A stretch of DNA of 64,000 nucleotides from Croceivirga sp. (GTDB lineage: Bacteria; Bacteroidota; Bacteroidia; Flavobacteriales; Flavobacteriaceae), in the NCBI GenBank assembly GCA_028284665.1, contig JANQRG010000045.1, positions 124,001-188,000 on the forward strand. Direction: 5' to 3'. The position numbers and the translations under genes were made by a program. Positions 16,691 through 25,943 of the stretch are shown here, one piece after another (position 1 is the stretch's first letter; the number at the start of each line of letters is the position of its first letter). Below the pieces are notes generated by a model. The model searched no databases. It saw only the letters and a program-made list of their open reading frames with translations, and had not been told where the DNA came from.

Positions 16691-19540
16691 ATGAAAAAAG
16701 GTTCGATCATTCTGCTTTTCTTTTTGGCCTTTCAATGGGCCATTGCCCAGAACATGTCTTCACGATTTGAACATCTCACCATGGAAGATGGTTTATCACA
16801 ATCTTCCGTGACCTGCATCATTAAGGACTCACAAGGGTTCATGTGGTTCGGAACCGAAGATGGTCTTAACAGGTACGATGGTACAAGCTTTACAGTGTAC
16901 AGACATCTGCCGAAGGATAGTACCAGTCTGAGCAGTAGCTATATCAATACCCTTGTGGAACATGAAGATGGATTTCTATGGGTGGGGACCAAAAACGGAC
17001 TTAACTATTTCAACCCCTACACCGAAACATTTACAAGATACCTCCACCATCCCAACGACATCCATAGTCTATCAAACAATAGTGTAATCGCTTTATCTAT
17101 CAATACAGATGGGTCTCTATTGGTTGGTACCATGAATGGGCTCAATTTTTTTGATAGGGACGGTGGTTTCAAAAAATATTATCCCGAAGAACCAAAAGGC
17201 AACTCTGTCATATGGTCTATTGTCGCAGAAGGTAAAAACCATTTTTGGGTCTTGAGTTCCAAGAGTTTGGAAAAAGTAAAGCTCGAAGACGGTTTGTTTG
17301 TTCCTGTTCTAAAAAAGCCTTTGAACAATCCATTTTGGGCGAACATGGTATTAGATTCATCTGCCCTTTGGATTGGCTCCGGTAGAGGACTTTTGAAATA
17401 CAATCCTCAAACCAGTGAATTGCACCCTACCACGTTTTATGATAAAAACAGCACTTTACCTTCCGTTAGTGGTGTGTTATCCCTTATCAATGGGACTAAA
17501 AACACACTTTACATAGGAACAAGAAACAAAGGGCTTGTTCTCTTTGATCGTTTGGATCACTCCTTCAAGGCCTTACCTCATAATCCCTACAATGCTACTG
17601 GTCTTAATTCAAGTTCAATTCGATCGGTATACCAGGATGCTGAAGGAATCCTATGGATAGGTACGTATGGTGGTGGTGTAAATAAATATGACCCGCGTCA
17701 ACCTCGATTCAATCACTACAAACATATTCTTGGGAATAACAACACCTTAAGTGAAAATACTGTTCGCAGTATTTTGTTGGACAAGAAAAACAGACTTTGG
17801 GTGGGCACCCATGGAGGGTTGAACCTCATGAATAGGGAAGCGGAAGAAGTAACACTGTTCACCCATGATTCCAAAGATGAACTATCTATTTCCTCAAATA
17901 CCGTTCGGTCTATTTGTGAGGATCCAGCAGGGATAATTTGGGCTGGCACCTGGTTGAACGGGTTGAATAAGTACGACGAAAAAACAAAAAAATTCGAAAG
18001 TTTTTATCGCCTGCCAGGACAAACGGATTCCATAAACCAGGTACGTGCTTTAGCTGCCGGTCCGGACCACAATCTTTGGATAGGCAGTTATGGGTTATGG
18101 AGGTTCAACACGGCAACCAAGGTCTCCAAAAAGTTCTTGTTCGAATTCGATAATGGAAGGCCACTTTTGGCAAACTCCATTAACATCCTCTTCTTTGATA
18201 AAAAGGGATTGCTCTGGATAGGTACAAAGGACGGCCTCAATTGTATGGATACCGCTACAGGCATTATAAAAAGGTATTTACCGGATCCTGAAGACCCAAA
18301 AGGTTTGAGCCATAAATACATCACCAGTATTGCCGAAGATAAAAAAGGCCGTTTCTGGATCGGTACTTATGGCGGGGGTCTCAATCAAATGGATGTCACC
18401 ACAGGAACGTTCAAGCACTACAATACCCAAAACGGCCTGTTAAACGATGTTATCTATGGCGTACTGGTCGATGATACGGACCGCATTTGGTTTACGAGCA
18501 ATGCCGGCCTTGGTGTATTTGATCAAGCTTCAAAAAAATTCAGGCATTTTGATGTTCACCAAGGCCTCCAGGACAATGAGTTCAATGCAGGAGCCTATTT
18601 TGAAAGTGTAGCCGGTGAATTTTTCTTTGGAGGGATTAATGGTTTCAACGCCTTTGATCCACTCGCTTTTGGGCAAAGAACAAAAAGCGCCCCAATGGTA
18701 TTCACTGAATTTCAATTACTTGATGAGGAAAGCAATCATATGGCCCCCAATTTTTTAGAAACCCATATTTCAAGAATAGACACTATACAACTACGTCATG
18801 ACCAGAACAACATGACTTTCTCTTTTGCCGAATTGAGTTATGCCGATTTAACAAACAGTCAGTATGAATACCAGTTAATAGGGTTAAGTGAGGATTGGAA
18901 CCCATTGGGTAAAGAACAAAAAATCACTTTGGGCAATCTAGCTTCGGGCAACTATGTGCTCAACGTTAAAACCACCGATGATCTTACCAAGAAAGCTTCA
19001 GTTGCCTTAATCATTTCTCCTCCCTTTTGGAAATCGACCACAGCCTATGGTATCTACTTGGTAGCAGTAGGTGTTTTGGGCCTATTTTTGTATCGTCATT
19101 TTACGCATCTTCGCCAGACAAGGCAACAGTTTGAATCGAAAATACACGTATTACAAACCGATTTGGCCAAAAATCAAAATAACCCTAACACACTGCCTAT
19201 CAAACGCTTAAAATTCCCCGCAGAGCATCAAAGAATTATTCAACGGGCATTGCAAATTGTTGAGGAACATCTAAGCGATTCCAGTTTTGACATCAGCTCT
19301 TTTGCCGCAAATATGAACATGAGCCGATCGCAATTGTATCGAAAATTAACGGCCTACACCGGTTGCTCCCCAACAAAATTCATTCGTTTGATCCGCTTAA
19401 AAAAAGCCGCACAACTGTTAAACCTTGGTGTAGGCTCGGTTGCCGAAGTAGCCTTTAAAGTAGGTTTTGAGAATGTGGGCTACTTCTCCAAATGCTTTAA
19501 TGAAACCTTTGGGGTACCTCCCTCGCAATACAAATCCTGA
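16691..19540 (+). CDS. Membrane-bound propeller sensor with AraC DNA-binding domain, no kinase
   Basis: This 949-residue regulator has a signal peptide (1-20, ending IAQ). Two seven-blade-type propeller regions follow, built of repeats of the form LWIGT..GGLN.Y (two-component regulator propeller), then a triple-tyrosine Y_Y_Y domain (YEYQLIGLSEDWNPLG). One membrane helix lies at about 785-803, then a short coiled linker and an AraC-type double HTH (about 842-949, ending FGVPPSQYKS). Histidine kinase and receiver domains, present in the roughly 1300-residue hybrid two-component regulators, are missing. It probably senses a ligand in the periplasm and binds DNA from the membrane. Targets may be the exported proteins encoded downstream (inference). 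Confidence 0.92.
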   Translation: MKKGSIILLFFLAFQWAIAQNMSSRFEHLTMEDGLSQSSVTCIIKDSQGFMWFGTEDGLNRYDGTSFTVYRHLPKDSTSLSSSYINTLVEHEDGFLWVGTKNGLNYFNPYTETFTRYLHHPNDIHSLSNNSVIALSINTDGSLLVGTMNGLNFFDRDGGFKKYYPEEPKGNSVIWSIVAEGKNHFWVLSSKSLEKVKLEDGLFVPVLKKPLNNPFWANMVLDSSALWIGSGRGLLKYNPQTSELHPTTFYDKNSTLPSVSGVLSLINGTKNTLYIGTRNKGLVLFDRLDHSFKALPHNPYNATGLNSSSIRSVYQDAEGILWIGTYGGGVNKYDPRQPRFNHYKHILGNNNTLSENTVRSILLDKKNRLWVGTHGGLNLMNREAEEVTLFTHDSKDELSISSNTVRSICEDPAGIIWAGTWLNGLNKYDEKTKKFESFYRLPGQTDSINQVRALAAGPDHNLWIGSYGLWRFNTATKVSKKFLFEFDNGRPLLANSINILFFDKKGLLWIGTKDGLNCMDTATGIIKRYLPDPEDPKGLSHKYITSIAEDKKGRFWIGTYGGGLNQMDVTTGTFKHYNTQNGLLNDVIYGVLVDDTDRIWFTSNAGLGVFDQASKKFRHFDVHQGLQDNEFNAGAYFESVAGEFFFGGINGFNAFDPLAFGQRTKSAPMVFTEFQLLDEESNHMAPNFLETHISRIDTIQLRHDQNNMTFSFAELSYADLTNSQYEYQLIGLSEDWNPLGKEQKITLGNLASGNYVLNVKTTDDLTKKASVALIISPPFWKSTTAYGIYLVAVGVLGLFLYRHFTHLRQTRQQFESKIHVLQTDLAKNQNNPNTLPIKRLKFPAEHQRIIQRALQIVEEHLSDSSFDISSFAANMNMSRSQLYRKLTAYTGCSPTKFIRLIRLKKAAQLLNLGVGSVAEVAFKVGFENVGYFSKCFNETFGVPPSQYKS

Positions 19541-19709
19541 TTTAAAAGGACTTGTCAGACCCATACGTGTAAGAAATTGAACCATAAGTAGCGTTTCCCA
19601 GCCACCTTACTTTATAGTTTTAATCTCCCACTTTCCGTGTTTAACAGATTAAAAAATTGAGCTTCATATAGAAAGCCCAAGTCTATTTTATGCACAACCT
19701 TAAACCGAT

Positions 19710-20231
19710 ATGAAGAACAGTGTTATCGTTTTCGTCTTACTCCTTTTTGTAATAAAAGGTCTTGCACAGTCCGAATCCGGAGACCATTATAAGAAGGCCA
19801 AAATATACTTGAGCGACCACCGAATCCTAAAGGCCCGTGACGTAAAGGTCAATCAAGTAACAGCTCAGTTTGTGGATTCGAAAAACAATGAAGAAATCGT
19901 TCTGCCATTAAAGAACATTTCACTCATTAAAGTTCCCAAAGGAAATCATCTATTGCTGGGAACAGCATTGGGAACGGCAACATTATCACTTTCTGCACTT
20001 GTTATTGATTTGGACACGGATCCTTTAGGGCAGCCCAGAAAAAAGGAAGCAGGATTTTATTTGGCAATGGCGGGCAGTGGTGCAGCATTGGGTGCGTTAA
20101 TAGGGGTTTTGGCTCCAAAATGGAAATCAATACCATTGAACACAAAATCGCTTGGTTTCCGAATGCCCATTAATCTGGATATCCATGCCCAAACCAACTC
20201 ACTGAACCTAAAAATCACTATGAGACTATGA
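19710..20231 (+). CDS. Exported protein with glycine-rich membrane segments, unknown function
   Basis: The 173-residue protein has a signal peptide (MKNSVIVFVLLLFVIKGLAQ), a roughly 60-residue beta-rich part (AKIYLSDHRILKARDVKVNQ), and two hydrophobic glycine/alanine-rich stretches (LLGTALGTATLSLSALVI and FYLAMAGSGAALGALIGVLAP). The middle resembles the small-residue membrane segments seen in many Bacteroidota exported proteins. It overlaps the next gene by ATGA, so the two are translationally coupled. No known family is recognised. Confidence 0.78.
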   Translation: MKNSVIVFVLLLFVIKGLAQSESGDHYKKAKIYLSDHRILKARDVKVNQVTAQFVDSKNNEEIVLPLKNISLIKVPKGNHLLLGTALGTATLSLSALVIDLDTDPLGQPRKKEAGFYLAMAGSGAALGALIGVLAPKWKSIPLNTKSLGFRMPINLDIHAQTNSLNLKITMRL

Positions 20232-20806
20232 TGCTATTGAAACAAACAACCGTAGCATTGCTAATGTGCGCGTGTCTTTCGGGCATTGGGCAAAAGTGCA
20301 AGAATTCTTCAAAGGGTATGCGCAAGGCGAATAAACACTTTACAGAAGAAAAAATCATAAAGGCAACCAAACCGAAAGCTTTGTTTTCAAAATTCAGCCA
20401 AGCTGCCTCAGCAAATTTTGTCAAATCATCTGAGCACTACTACCTGTCATTGATTCTTGTACGAGAGATGGGGAGAAGGATAGACATCTTAAAAGATAAT
20501 CCTCTGGTCATACAATTTGAAAACGACCAAATTGAAACCTTATATCCGGACAGAACATTGATGGGCAAATTCACACTGCCCGTGACAACAGAAATCAACA
20601 AACCTTACTACAAAGTAAGTAATGAGCAATTGGAATTGTTCGCCCAACACCCAATTGCCTATGTTAAAGTCTATTTTTCTTCGGATAAAACTATTGGGGA
20701 GGACAAATTTGGCACTGATGATTTGGGGACATTTTTCGACTACGGAATACGTAATGAAAACCTCCGATCAAGCCTGATGGAGCCTGCAAAATGTATTATG
20801 AAATAA
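20228..20806 (+). CDS. Exported protein of unknown function
   Basis: The 192-residue protein has a signal peptide (LLKQTTVALLMCACLSGIGQ) and a soluble, mixed alpha/beta body with no motif I recognise. Its ATG overlaps the stop of the preceding gene (ATGA), so they are made together. The gene ends 16 bases before a small cysteine-rich lipoprotein. The three genes form an apparent operon downstream of the propeller regulator. Confidence 0.75.
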   Translation: MMLLKQTTVALLMCACLSGIGQKCKNSSKGMRKANKHFTEEKIIKATKPKALFSKFSQAASANFVKSSEHYYLSLILVREMGRRIDILKDNPLVIQFENDQIETLYPDRTLMGKFTLPVTTEINKPYYKVSNEQLELFAQHPIAYVKVYFSSDKTIGEDKFGTDDLGTFFDYGIRNENLRSSLMEPAKCIMK

Positions 20807-20822
20807 CCAATACCCAAATACC

Positions 20823-21077
20823 ATGCGTTTTTTTAAGCTTCTGTTTTTTTCTTCTGTATTATGTTTTTACGCTTGTTCTTCCGACGATGAATTGGGTAGT
20901 TGTAGTATTAGTTGCGGTGGTTTTCGTACAGGTCAACCCTTTAGCTTTACCAATCATGCTTTTGTTTCAGAATCAAGATGTGTAGAATTGGCAGAAGAAA
21001 GGGAAGGGGGTGCCTGCAAGGCCTCGTACTGTCCTCCTACCGGCAACGATGAAGATTGTTATGAAGTGTATCCGTAG
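20823..21077 (+). CDS. Small cysteine-rich lipoprotein
   Basis: This 84-residue lipoprotein has a signal peptide ending FYAC at Cys18, followed by SSDDE, an acidic stretch of the kind linked to surface export of lipoproteins in Bacteroidota. The mature part holds six further cysteines (GSC, ISC, SRC, GAC, SYC, EDC), enough for three disulfides. It is the third gene of the small exported set. It ends directly against the stop codon of the convergent ABC ATPase gene. Function is unknown. Confidence 0.72.
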   Translation: MRFFKLLFFSSVLCFYACSSDDELGSCSISCGGFRTGQPFSFTNHAFVSESRCVELAEEREGGACKASYCPPTGNDEDCYEVYP

Positions 21078-21773
21078 TTAACCTGCAAAAAAGGTTTCCA
21101 ACTCCTTTAGCGTTTCCGTTGAGGTTTGGATGTCTTTTACTATTTCGCCCTTGTTCAAAACCACTATGCGTTCACAAACTTCGGTCACATGCATCAAATC
21201 ATGGCTAGATACCAAAACGGTTACCCCTTCTGTAGCTGCCAGTTCCTTAATAATGGCTTTAAGTCGGATTTGGGTAGTGGGATCTAAATTGGCAAAAGGT
21301 TCATCCAGGATAACCACTTCCGGACTGCCAATAAAACTGGCCACAATACCCACTTTTTTTTGGTTTCCTTTTGACAAATCCCTTAGGTATTTTTTCTGTC
21401 CGAGAATTTCATCGTGAAAAAAATCCTCAAATTGTGATAATAGGGTATCTACATCGGCTTTGTTCCTCCCGCGAAGTTCCCCGATAAAATAAAAATATTC
21501 TTCAGGTGTTAGGTATCCTATCAAAAACGATTCATCAATAAAAGCCGTGGTAAATGGTTTCCATTCTTCGCTTTTATTTACCTGGATATCATTGTTTTCT
21601 ATATGTCCAGTGGTTGGAGGAATCAAATCTAACAACAAACTGAAGAGCGTAGTCTTACCGGCGCCATTATTCCCTACAAGACCAAAGCTTTGTCCTTTTG
21701 GGATTTCCAAAGATTCAATATTCAAAACTGTATTTGGGCCATATTTCTTTGAAAGATTATGAACTGCGATCAT
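21078..21773 (-). CDS. ABC transporter ATP-binding protein
   Basis: The 231-residue ATPase shows Walker A GNNGAGKTT, a signature region LSKGNQKKVG and Walker B VVILDEPFANLDP, then the switch His in SSHD. It is encoded 26 bases after the DUF5687 membrane protein, so the pair very likely forms one exporter. The substrate is unknown. Confidence 0.93.
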   Translation of the reverse strand: MIAVHNLSKKYGPNTVLNIESLEIPKGQSFGLVGNNGAGKTTLFSLLLDLIPPTTGHIENNDIQVNKSEEWKPFTTAFIDESFLIGYLTPEEYFYFIGELRGRNKADVDTLLSQFEDFFHDEILGQKKYLRDLSKGNQKKVGIVASFIGSPEVVILDEPFANLDPTTQIRLKAIIKELAATEGVTVLVSSHDLMHVTEVCERIVVLNKGEIVKDIQTSTETLKELETFFAG

Positions 21774-21799
21774 GATTTGGTATTTTCATTTTATGTTGA

Positions 21800-23269
21800 T
21801 TATCCATTTTTCTGTTGAAACCCTTGAAGCATTGCATGTTTTTTGTTCGCATATTGCTGGGTTACAAAATCCAGTAATTTGCTTTTAAAGGCATAACCCA
21901 GGATCCCCAGTGCCAAAAGAACTGAAACAGCAAGTTCAAAGGATATCAAAAAATTCAATAGGGTGAATACCAGTATAGGTAGGCCAAGCACCGGAAGCAT
22001 GACCAAAAATTGCACAGCGCTGGTCCCCTGCATATTACCGAATGGGCTTTGATCCAATTCAATCCGCTTTTTGTTAAACGAACCAAAATAGAGAATGACC
22101 GGAATATTTACCCCCAGATTATAAATGGCACAGACCGTGTTTACCACAAAGACCTTCCAACCAAAATATACATAGGGAATGGTCAAAAAGAACATGACAA
22201 TTACACTAACGGTTATAAGGAGTGCTTTGGATTCCAAGTACTTCCGCAATGGAATGTTTTGAGACATCATCATCCCGTAATAGGCACTGTCCCATGCCGG
22301 TATGAACTGACCAAAATTTGCTAAAAAGATGCCGGTCATAAAAATGCCCAAAAATACATGCATCCCTACCATATTGGCATAGACCTCTTGCGTATAGAAA
22401 ATAAGGCCATAGAACACAAACAACAAGGAAATCCACACTTGTGTTTTGGTGCGTTTATTCCGCCAGATCAATTTTAGGTCTAGTTGAAGGAAAGGAGCCA
22501 TTTCCCCGAATCGCTTTGTCCAGCTTAACTCAGTAGCCTTGGCTGCTTTGACCTTACCCCGTAACGCCCCATCCAAGTAAAGTACATTCTTTAAATATTG
22601 AAAATTTAAAAAATAGAGGACTCCCAAAACAACTAAGGGAATTAAAATTGTTAAAGGATAGGCGTAGAGTCCGTTAAAAATCGGGCCGAAAAAATCTCGA
22701 ATAGAGAGTAAGCCAAAATATTCCAAAGCCCAAAAAGAAACCAGTACCGTTAAGAGAAGCCCTAGCGCGATATCACTTTTATTGATAAGAAAGTTAAGGA
22801 AGTTGGAACATAAGGTCATCACAACCAAGGCCCCCAACCAAACCAAAACATTAGTTGCCGGATAACCTTTAACCAGCAATACTATACTAAAAGGGACAAA
22901 GGTGACCAGGGTAAATAAATTAAATCCGGAAAAAATTGATCTCCACAAGATATAATGTAATATCCTGGACTTTGGGATATTGTTAACCAATAGTGGCTTA
23001 ATGTTCATTACGGGCAACTTCTGCATGAAGTATCTAAAGAACAATTCAGCTAAGATCCAGTAGATCAGAAATTGGTTAAGGACCCACATCGGATTTTGAG
23101 TAGGTTCCAATTCTCTCAAGATAAAGTACAGCGTTCCTCCCAGCAGTCCCAAGGAAACCAAGAGGTAAAGGCCCATAAACGCCATAAAGATCTTGATGCC
23201 AAGACTTTTGCCAAAGGATGCAGAACGGAAGAATGCCTTCCATTGCAACCACACAAATCTTCTGAACAT
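21800..23269 (-). CDS. DUF5687 ABC transporter membrane protein
   Basis: From the ATG at 23269 this is a 489-residue protein starting MFRRFVWLQWKAFFRSASFG, the usual N-terminus of DUF5687 proteins, with about 10-12 membrane helices. The longer open frame up to 23515 adds 82 residues with poor composition that also run into the divergent reductase gene, so I reject that start. It is the permease partner of the ATPase encoded downstream. Family function is not established beyond transport. Confidence 0.85.
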   Translation of the reverse strand: MFRRFVWLQWKAFFRSASFGKSLGIKIFMAFMGLYLLVSLGLLGGTLYFILRELEPTQNPMWVLNQFLIYWILAELFFRYFMQKLPVMNIKPLLVNNIPKSRILHYILWRSIFSGFNLFTLVTFVPFSIVLLVKGYPATNVLVWLGALVVMTLCSNFLNFLINKSDIALGLLLTVLVSFWALEYFGLLSIRDFFGPIFNGLYAYPLTILIPLVVLGVLYFLNFQYLKNVLYLDGALRGKVKAAKATELSWTKRFGEMAPFLQLDLKLIWRNKRTKTQVWISLLFVFYGLIFYTQEVYANMVGMHVFLGIFMTGIFLANFGQFIPAWDSAYYGMMMSQNIPLRKYLESKALLITVSVIVMFFLTIPYVYFGWKVFVVNTVCAIYNLGVNIPVILYFGSFNKKRIELDQSPFGNMQGTSAVQFLVMLPVLGLPILVFTLLNFLISFELAVSVLLALGILGYAFKSKLLDFVTQQYANKKHAMLQGFQQKNG

Positions 23270-23368
23270 GGTTGGTGCAATTTTTTGAGTTAGTATCGAA
23301 AATAACAGATTTGTTACAATTCTGTTTGTATCAACTGTTATTAACCGCATTATTCTGTGTACAATCCT

Positions 23369-23376
23369 TAGTTTTG
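23369..23376 (+). promoter_or_regulatory. Possible -7 box (TAnnTTTG) of the reductase gene
   Basis: The sequence tagttttg matches the Bacteroidota -7 consensus TAnnTTTG and ends 14 bases before the ATG at 23391. No convincing TTG -33 element at the usual distance was found. Confidence 0.4.
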
Positions 23377-23390
23377 CAAAAATTTTTGCT

Positions 23391-24440
23391 ATGCCCGATT
23401 TCCATAAATTGCAAGTAGCGGCATTGGAACAGCTTACACCTAATGCCGTTGCGCTATCTTTTGAAGTTCCCAAAGAATTAGATGATAAATTCAAGTTTAC
23501 TGCCGGACAGTACATTACCCTGGCTACGGAAATTGACGGAGAAGCGGTCCGACGTTCCTATTCTATTTCCTCTTCCCCTTCTTCAGGGAAATTGACGGTA
23601 GGGATCAAGAAAATTGCAAATGGGACGTTCTCCAAATATGCCAATGAGGAGCTATCTGTTGGAGATGTTATGGAGATACTACCTCCGGAGGGACGATTTG
23701 TTTTTGAGCCAAACAGCAGAGCTCAAACTATTGCTGCATTTGCAGCTGGAAGCGGGATTACCCCGATTATGAGTATCGCCCGAACCGTTTTGGAATCGAA
23801 CAAGAGCAGTACTTTTGTGCTGGTATACGGAAACCAGACCCCCCAAGAAGCCATGTATTATGATGCGTTAAAGGCTCTACAACAAGAATATAACGATCGT
23901 TTTTTTATTCAATGGGTATTTAGCAGAAGTTCTGAACCTGAAGCCCTATTCGGGCGTATAGAACGTTCTACCGTCAACCTCATTTTAAAAAACAAGTTCA
24001 AAGAATACGATTTTGATGCATTTTACCTATGCGGTCCCGAAACCATGATTGAGGTGGTTTCCCAAACGCTCAAGGAAAATGGTGTTCCCAACGAACAAAT
24101 ACTGTTTGAGCTCTTTACGACCTCAGATACTACAGATGATTTGGCCAAAGATTTGGAAGGCAAAACAAGCGTAACTGTGCTTTTGGACGATGAGGAACAT
24201 CAATTGGTAATGGACAAAAAGGAAATTGTCCTTGATGCTGTCCTTAAGCATGATATCGACGCGCCGTACTCCTGTCAGGGTGGTGTATGCAGTTCCTGTA
24301 TCGCCAGGATTACCGATGGCCAGGCGGAAATGGTAAAAAATCAGATCCTTACCGATAGCGAGGTGGCCGAAGGACTAATCCTAACCTGTCAGGCACATCC
24401 TTTAACCCCTTCTTTAAAAGTGGACTACGACGATGTTTAA
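23391..24440 (+). CDS. PaaE-like ferredoxin-NADP-type reductase with C-terminal 2Fe-2S domain
   Basis: The 349-residue flavoprotein has an N-terminal FAD domain with RRSYSISSSPS, an NAD(P)-binding domain (AAGSGITPIMS, YLCGPETMI), and a plant-type 2Fe-2S domain at about 270-349 with cysteines in YSCQGGVCSSC and LTCQAHP. This is the layout of phenylacetyl-CoA epoxidase reductase PaaE and related electron-transfer proteins. No other paa genes lie nearby, so its partner is likely something else, possibly a desaturase or hydroxylase (inference). It is followed at 11 bases by a Crp-like regulator. Confidence 0.92.
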   Translation: MPDFHKLQVAALEQLTPNAVALSFEVPKELDDKFKFTAGQYITLATEIDGEAVRRSYSISSSPSSGKLTVGIKKIANGTFSKYANEELSVGDVMEILPPEGRFVFEPNSRAQTIAAFAAGSGITPIMSIARTVLESNKSSTFVLVYGNQTPQEAMYYDALKALQQEYNDRFFIQWVFSRSSEPEALFGRIERSTVNLILKNKFKEYDFDAFYLCGPETMIEVVSQTLKENGVPNEQILFELFTTSDTTDDLAKDLEGKTSVTVLLDDEEHQLVMDKKEIVLDAVLKHDIDAPYSCQGGVCSSCIARITDGQAEMVKNQILTDSEVAEGLILTCQAHPLTPSLKVDYDDV

Positions 24441-24451
24441 ATTGCCAACTG

Positions 24452-25024
24452 TTGGATCCTAGTGCTTTCAGAAAGTTTATCGGCAATTATGTCTTTCTTC
24501 CGGAAAAGGATTGGGACGTGATTTCACGATATGTCCGCTTAGGAGTGGTAAAGAAAGGTGATTTTGTATTGCGCGCAGGTGAAGTTTGCAACACCTTTTG
24601 GTTTTTAGAGCAAGGACTGTTGCGGTTTTCAGTCTTAAAAAACGGTGAATATGTAACTAAGTTTTTCACGGTTGCTCCTTATGCTTTTACTTCTCAATAC
24701 AGTTTTTCAAACCGCCTTCCTGCACAAGAAAACATTGAAGCGCTTGAAGAGAGTATCCTCTGGAAGGTCTCCTTTGAAGATAGCAATACCCTGTTTTGCC
24801 TGGAATCCTGGAATACTTTCGTTCGTAAGCTTATACAAGAAGTACAGCATTTTACCGAACAAATACTGGAGGAAGTCCAAAACGAAACTGCGGAAAATCG
24901 TTATTTACGGCTTGTTGAAAACAAACCCGGGTTAGTACAAAGGATCCCCTTAAAGTACTTAGCTTCTTTCCTGGGAATTACTCCTCAGTCCCTAAGTAGA
25001 ATACGACGCAAGGTCACAGAGTAG
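24452..25024 (+). CDS. Crp/Fnr-family transcriptional regulator
   Basis: The 190-residue protein has a cyclic-nucleotide-type beta barrel (KKGDFVLRAGEVCNTFWFLEQGLLR) and a C-terminal winged HTH (IPLKYLASFLGITPQSLSRIRRKV). It lacks the cysteine set of Fnr. The start is taken as the TTG at 24452, because no ATG is available before the barrel. It lies 11 bases downstream of the reductase gene and is probably co-transcribed. The effector is unknown; Bacteroidota proteins of this short type often do not bind cAMP. Confidence 0.88.
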   Translation: MDPSAFRKFIGNYVFLPEKDWDVISRYVRLGVVKKGDFVLRAGEVCNTFWFLEQGLLRFSVLKNGEYVTKFFTVAPYAFTSQYSFSNRLPAQENIEALEESILWKVSFEDSNTLFCLESWNTFVRKLIQEVQHFTEQILEEVQNETAENRYLRLVENKPGLVQRIPLKYLASFLGITPQSLSRIRRKVTE

Positions 25025-25086
25025 CGCATTATTTACCATAGGGTAAGTGTTTTCATCAAATCCCAGCTTAGGTTTACCAAAAAAAG

Positions 25087-25575
25087 ATGAAAAACATTAT
25101 TTGCTGCTTACTACTAACGCTCTTGCCATTTTACAATTTTAGTCAAGTTATGGAGCAGACCGACAAGCATTTTTGGAATACCTTACAAACGACTGCTGCA
25201 CCTCAAAAGATTTGGGCTATTTGGACGGATGTTCCAAATTGGAATACATGGGATACAGGATTGAAGGACGCTTCCATCCAAGGTGATTTTAAACGCAATG
25301 CTAAAGGCATCATCATTTCTTTGGAGAATCGAACCTCAAGATTTAAAGTGGTCCATTTCGAAAAGGGGAAAACATATACCTTCAAAACCAGGCTTCCTTT
25401 TGGTGCCCTTTACGTTAAAAGGTATCTAGACGTGAAGGAAGGAGTTACCCACTTTACCCATGAGGTTCGGTTCACCGGATTAACGGCGGGTATTTTTGCA
25501 AAGCAATTCGGTCCTGAGTTTAGGCGATTATTGCCAGAGGTAATGGAAAATGTACGACAATTAGCAGAAAAATGA
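25087..25575 (+). CDS. Exported SRPBCC-domain protein
   Basis: The 162-residue protein has a signal peptide (MKNIICCLLLTLLPFYNFSQ) followed by a Bet v1/START-like polyketide-cyclase fold: WNTLQTTAAPQKIWAIWTDVPNWNTWD at the front and HFTHEVRFTGLTAG near the end. This fold binds lipophilic ligands, but most family members are cytoplasmic, so an exported copy is a little unusual. It overlaps the next gene by ATGA. Confidence 0.85.
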   Translation: MKNIICCLLLTLLPFYNFSQVMEQTDKHFWNTLQTTAAPQKIWAIWTDVPNWNTWDTGLKDASIQGDFKRNAKGIIISLENRTSRFKVVHFEKGKTYTFKTRLPFGALYVKRYLDVKEGVTHFTHEVRFTGLTAGIFAKQFGPEFRRLLPEVMENVRQLAEK

Positions 25576-25943
25576 TCGGACTCCACCTTTTTTATGCTGC
25601 CAATATTGTTGTTGCCGGATGGATTAGTATCTCCTGTATGTTTTATCCCATAAAGGCGGTCAGCACAGTTTTTTATAATGCCTTTGCTTATTCAGATGCT
25701 ATCCGTTTAGTAGGGGCACTTTGGGCTGGTATATTCGTACTTTCAGTTTTAGGGATGTTCTTTCCCAAAAAGATGGTACCAGTATTGTTATTTCAACTTA
25801 TCTATAAGGGTTTATGGTTAGTGGTTGTAGCCATTCCGGCAATTATCGGCAAAAAGGAATATCCTGAAGGGATGGCGGTTTTTTTCGTTATTTGGTGCCT
25901 GCTACTTCCTTTTGTGATTCCCTGGAAAGATATTTTTCTATAG
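25572..25943 (+). CDS. Small four-helix membrane protein
   Basis: The 123-residue protein has about four membrane segments (FYAANIVVAGWISISCMFYP; LVGALWAGIFVLSVLGMFFP; LIYKGLWLVVVAIPAIIG; MAVFFVIWCLLLPFVIP). It is translationally coupled to the exported SRPBCC protein, which suggests a shared job at the membrane. Its 3' end overlaps the convergent patatin gene by 56 bases. The family is not recognised with certainty. Confidence 0.78.
   Translation: MIGLHLFYAANIVVAGWISISCMFYPIKAVSTVFYNAFAYSDAIRLVGALWAGIFVLSVLGMFFPKKMVPVLLFQLIYKGLWLVVVAIPAIIGKKEYPEGMAVFFVIWCLLLPFVIPWKDIFL

Noticed and set aside
23270-23515. N-terminal extension of the DUF5687 protein by 82 residues
   Set aside because: It runs into the divergent reductase gene and has no membrane or family character; MFRRFVWLQW is the family start.
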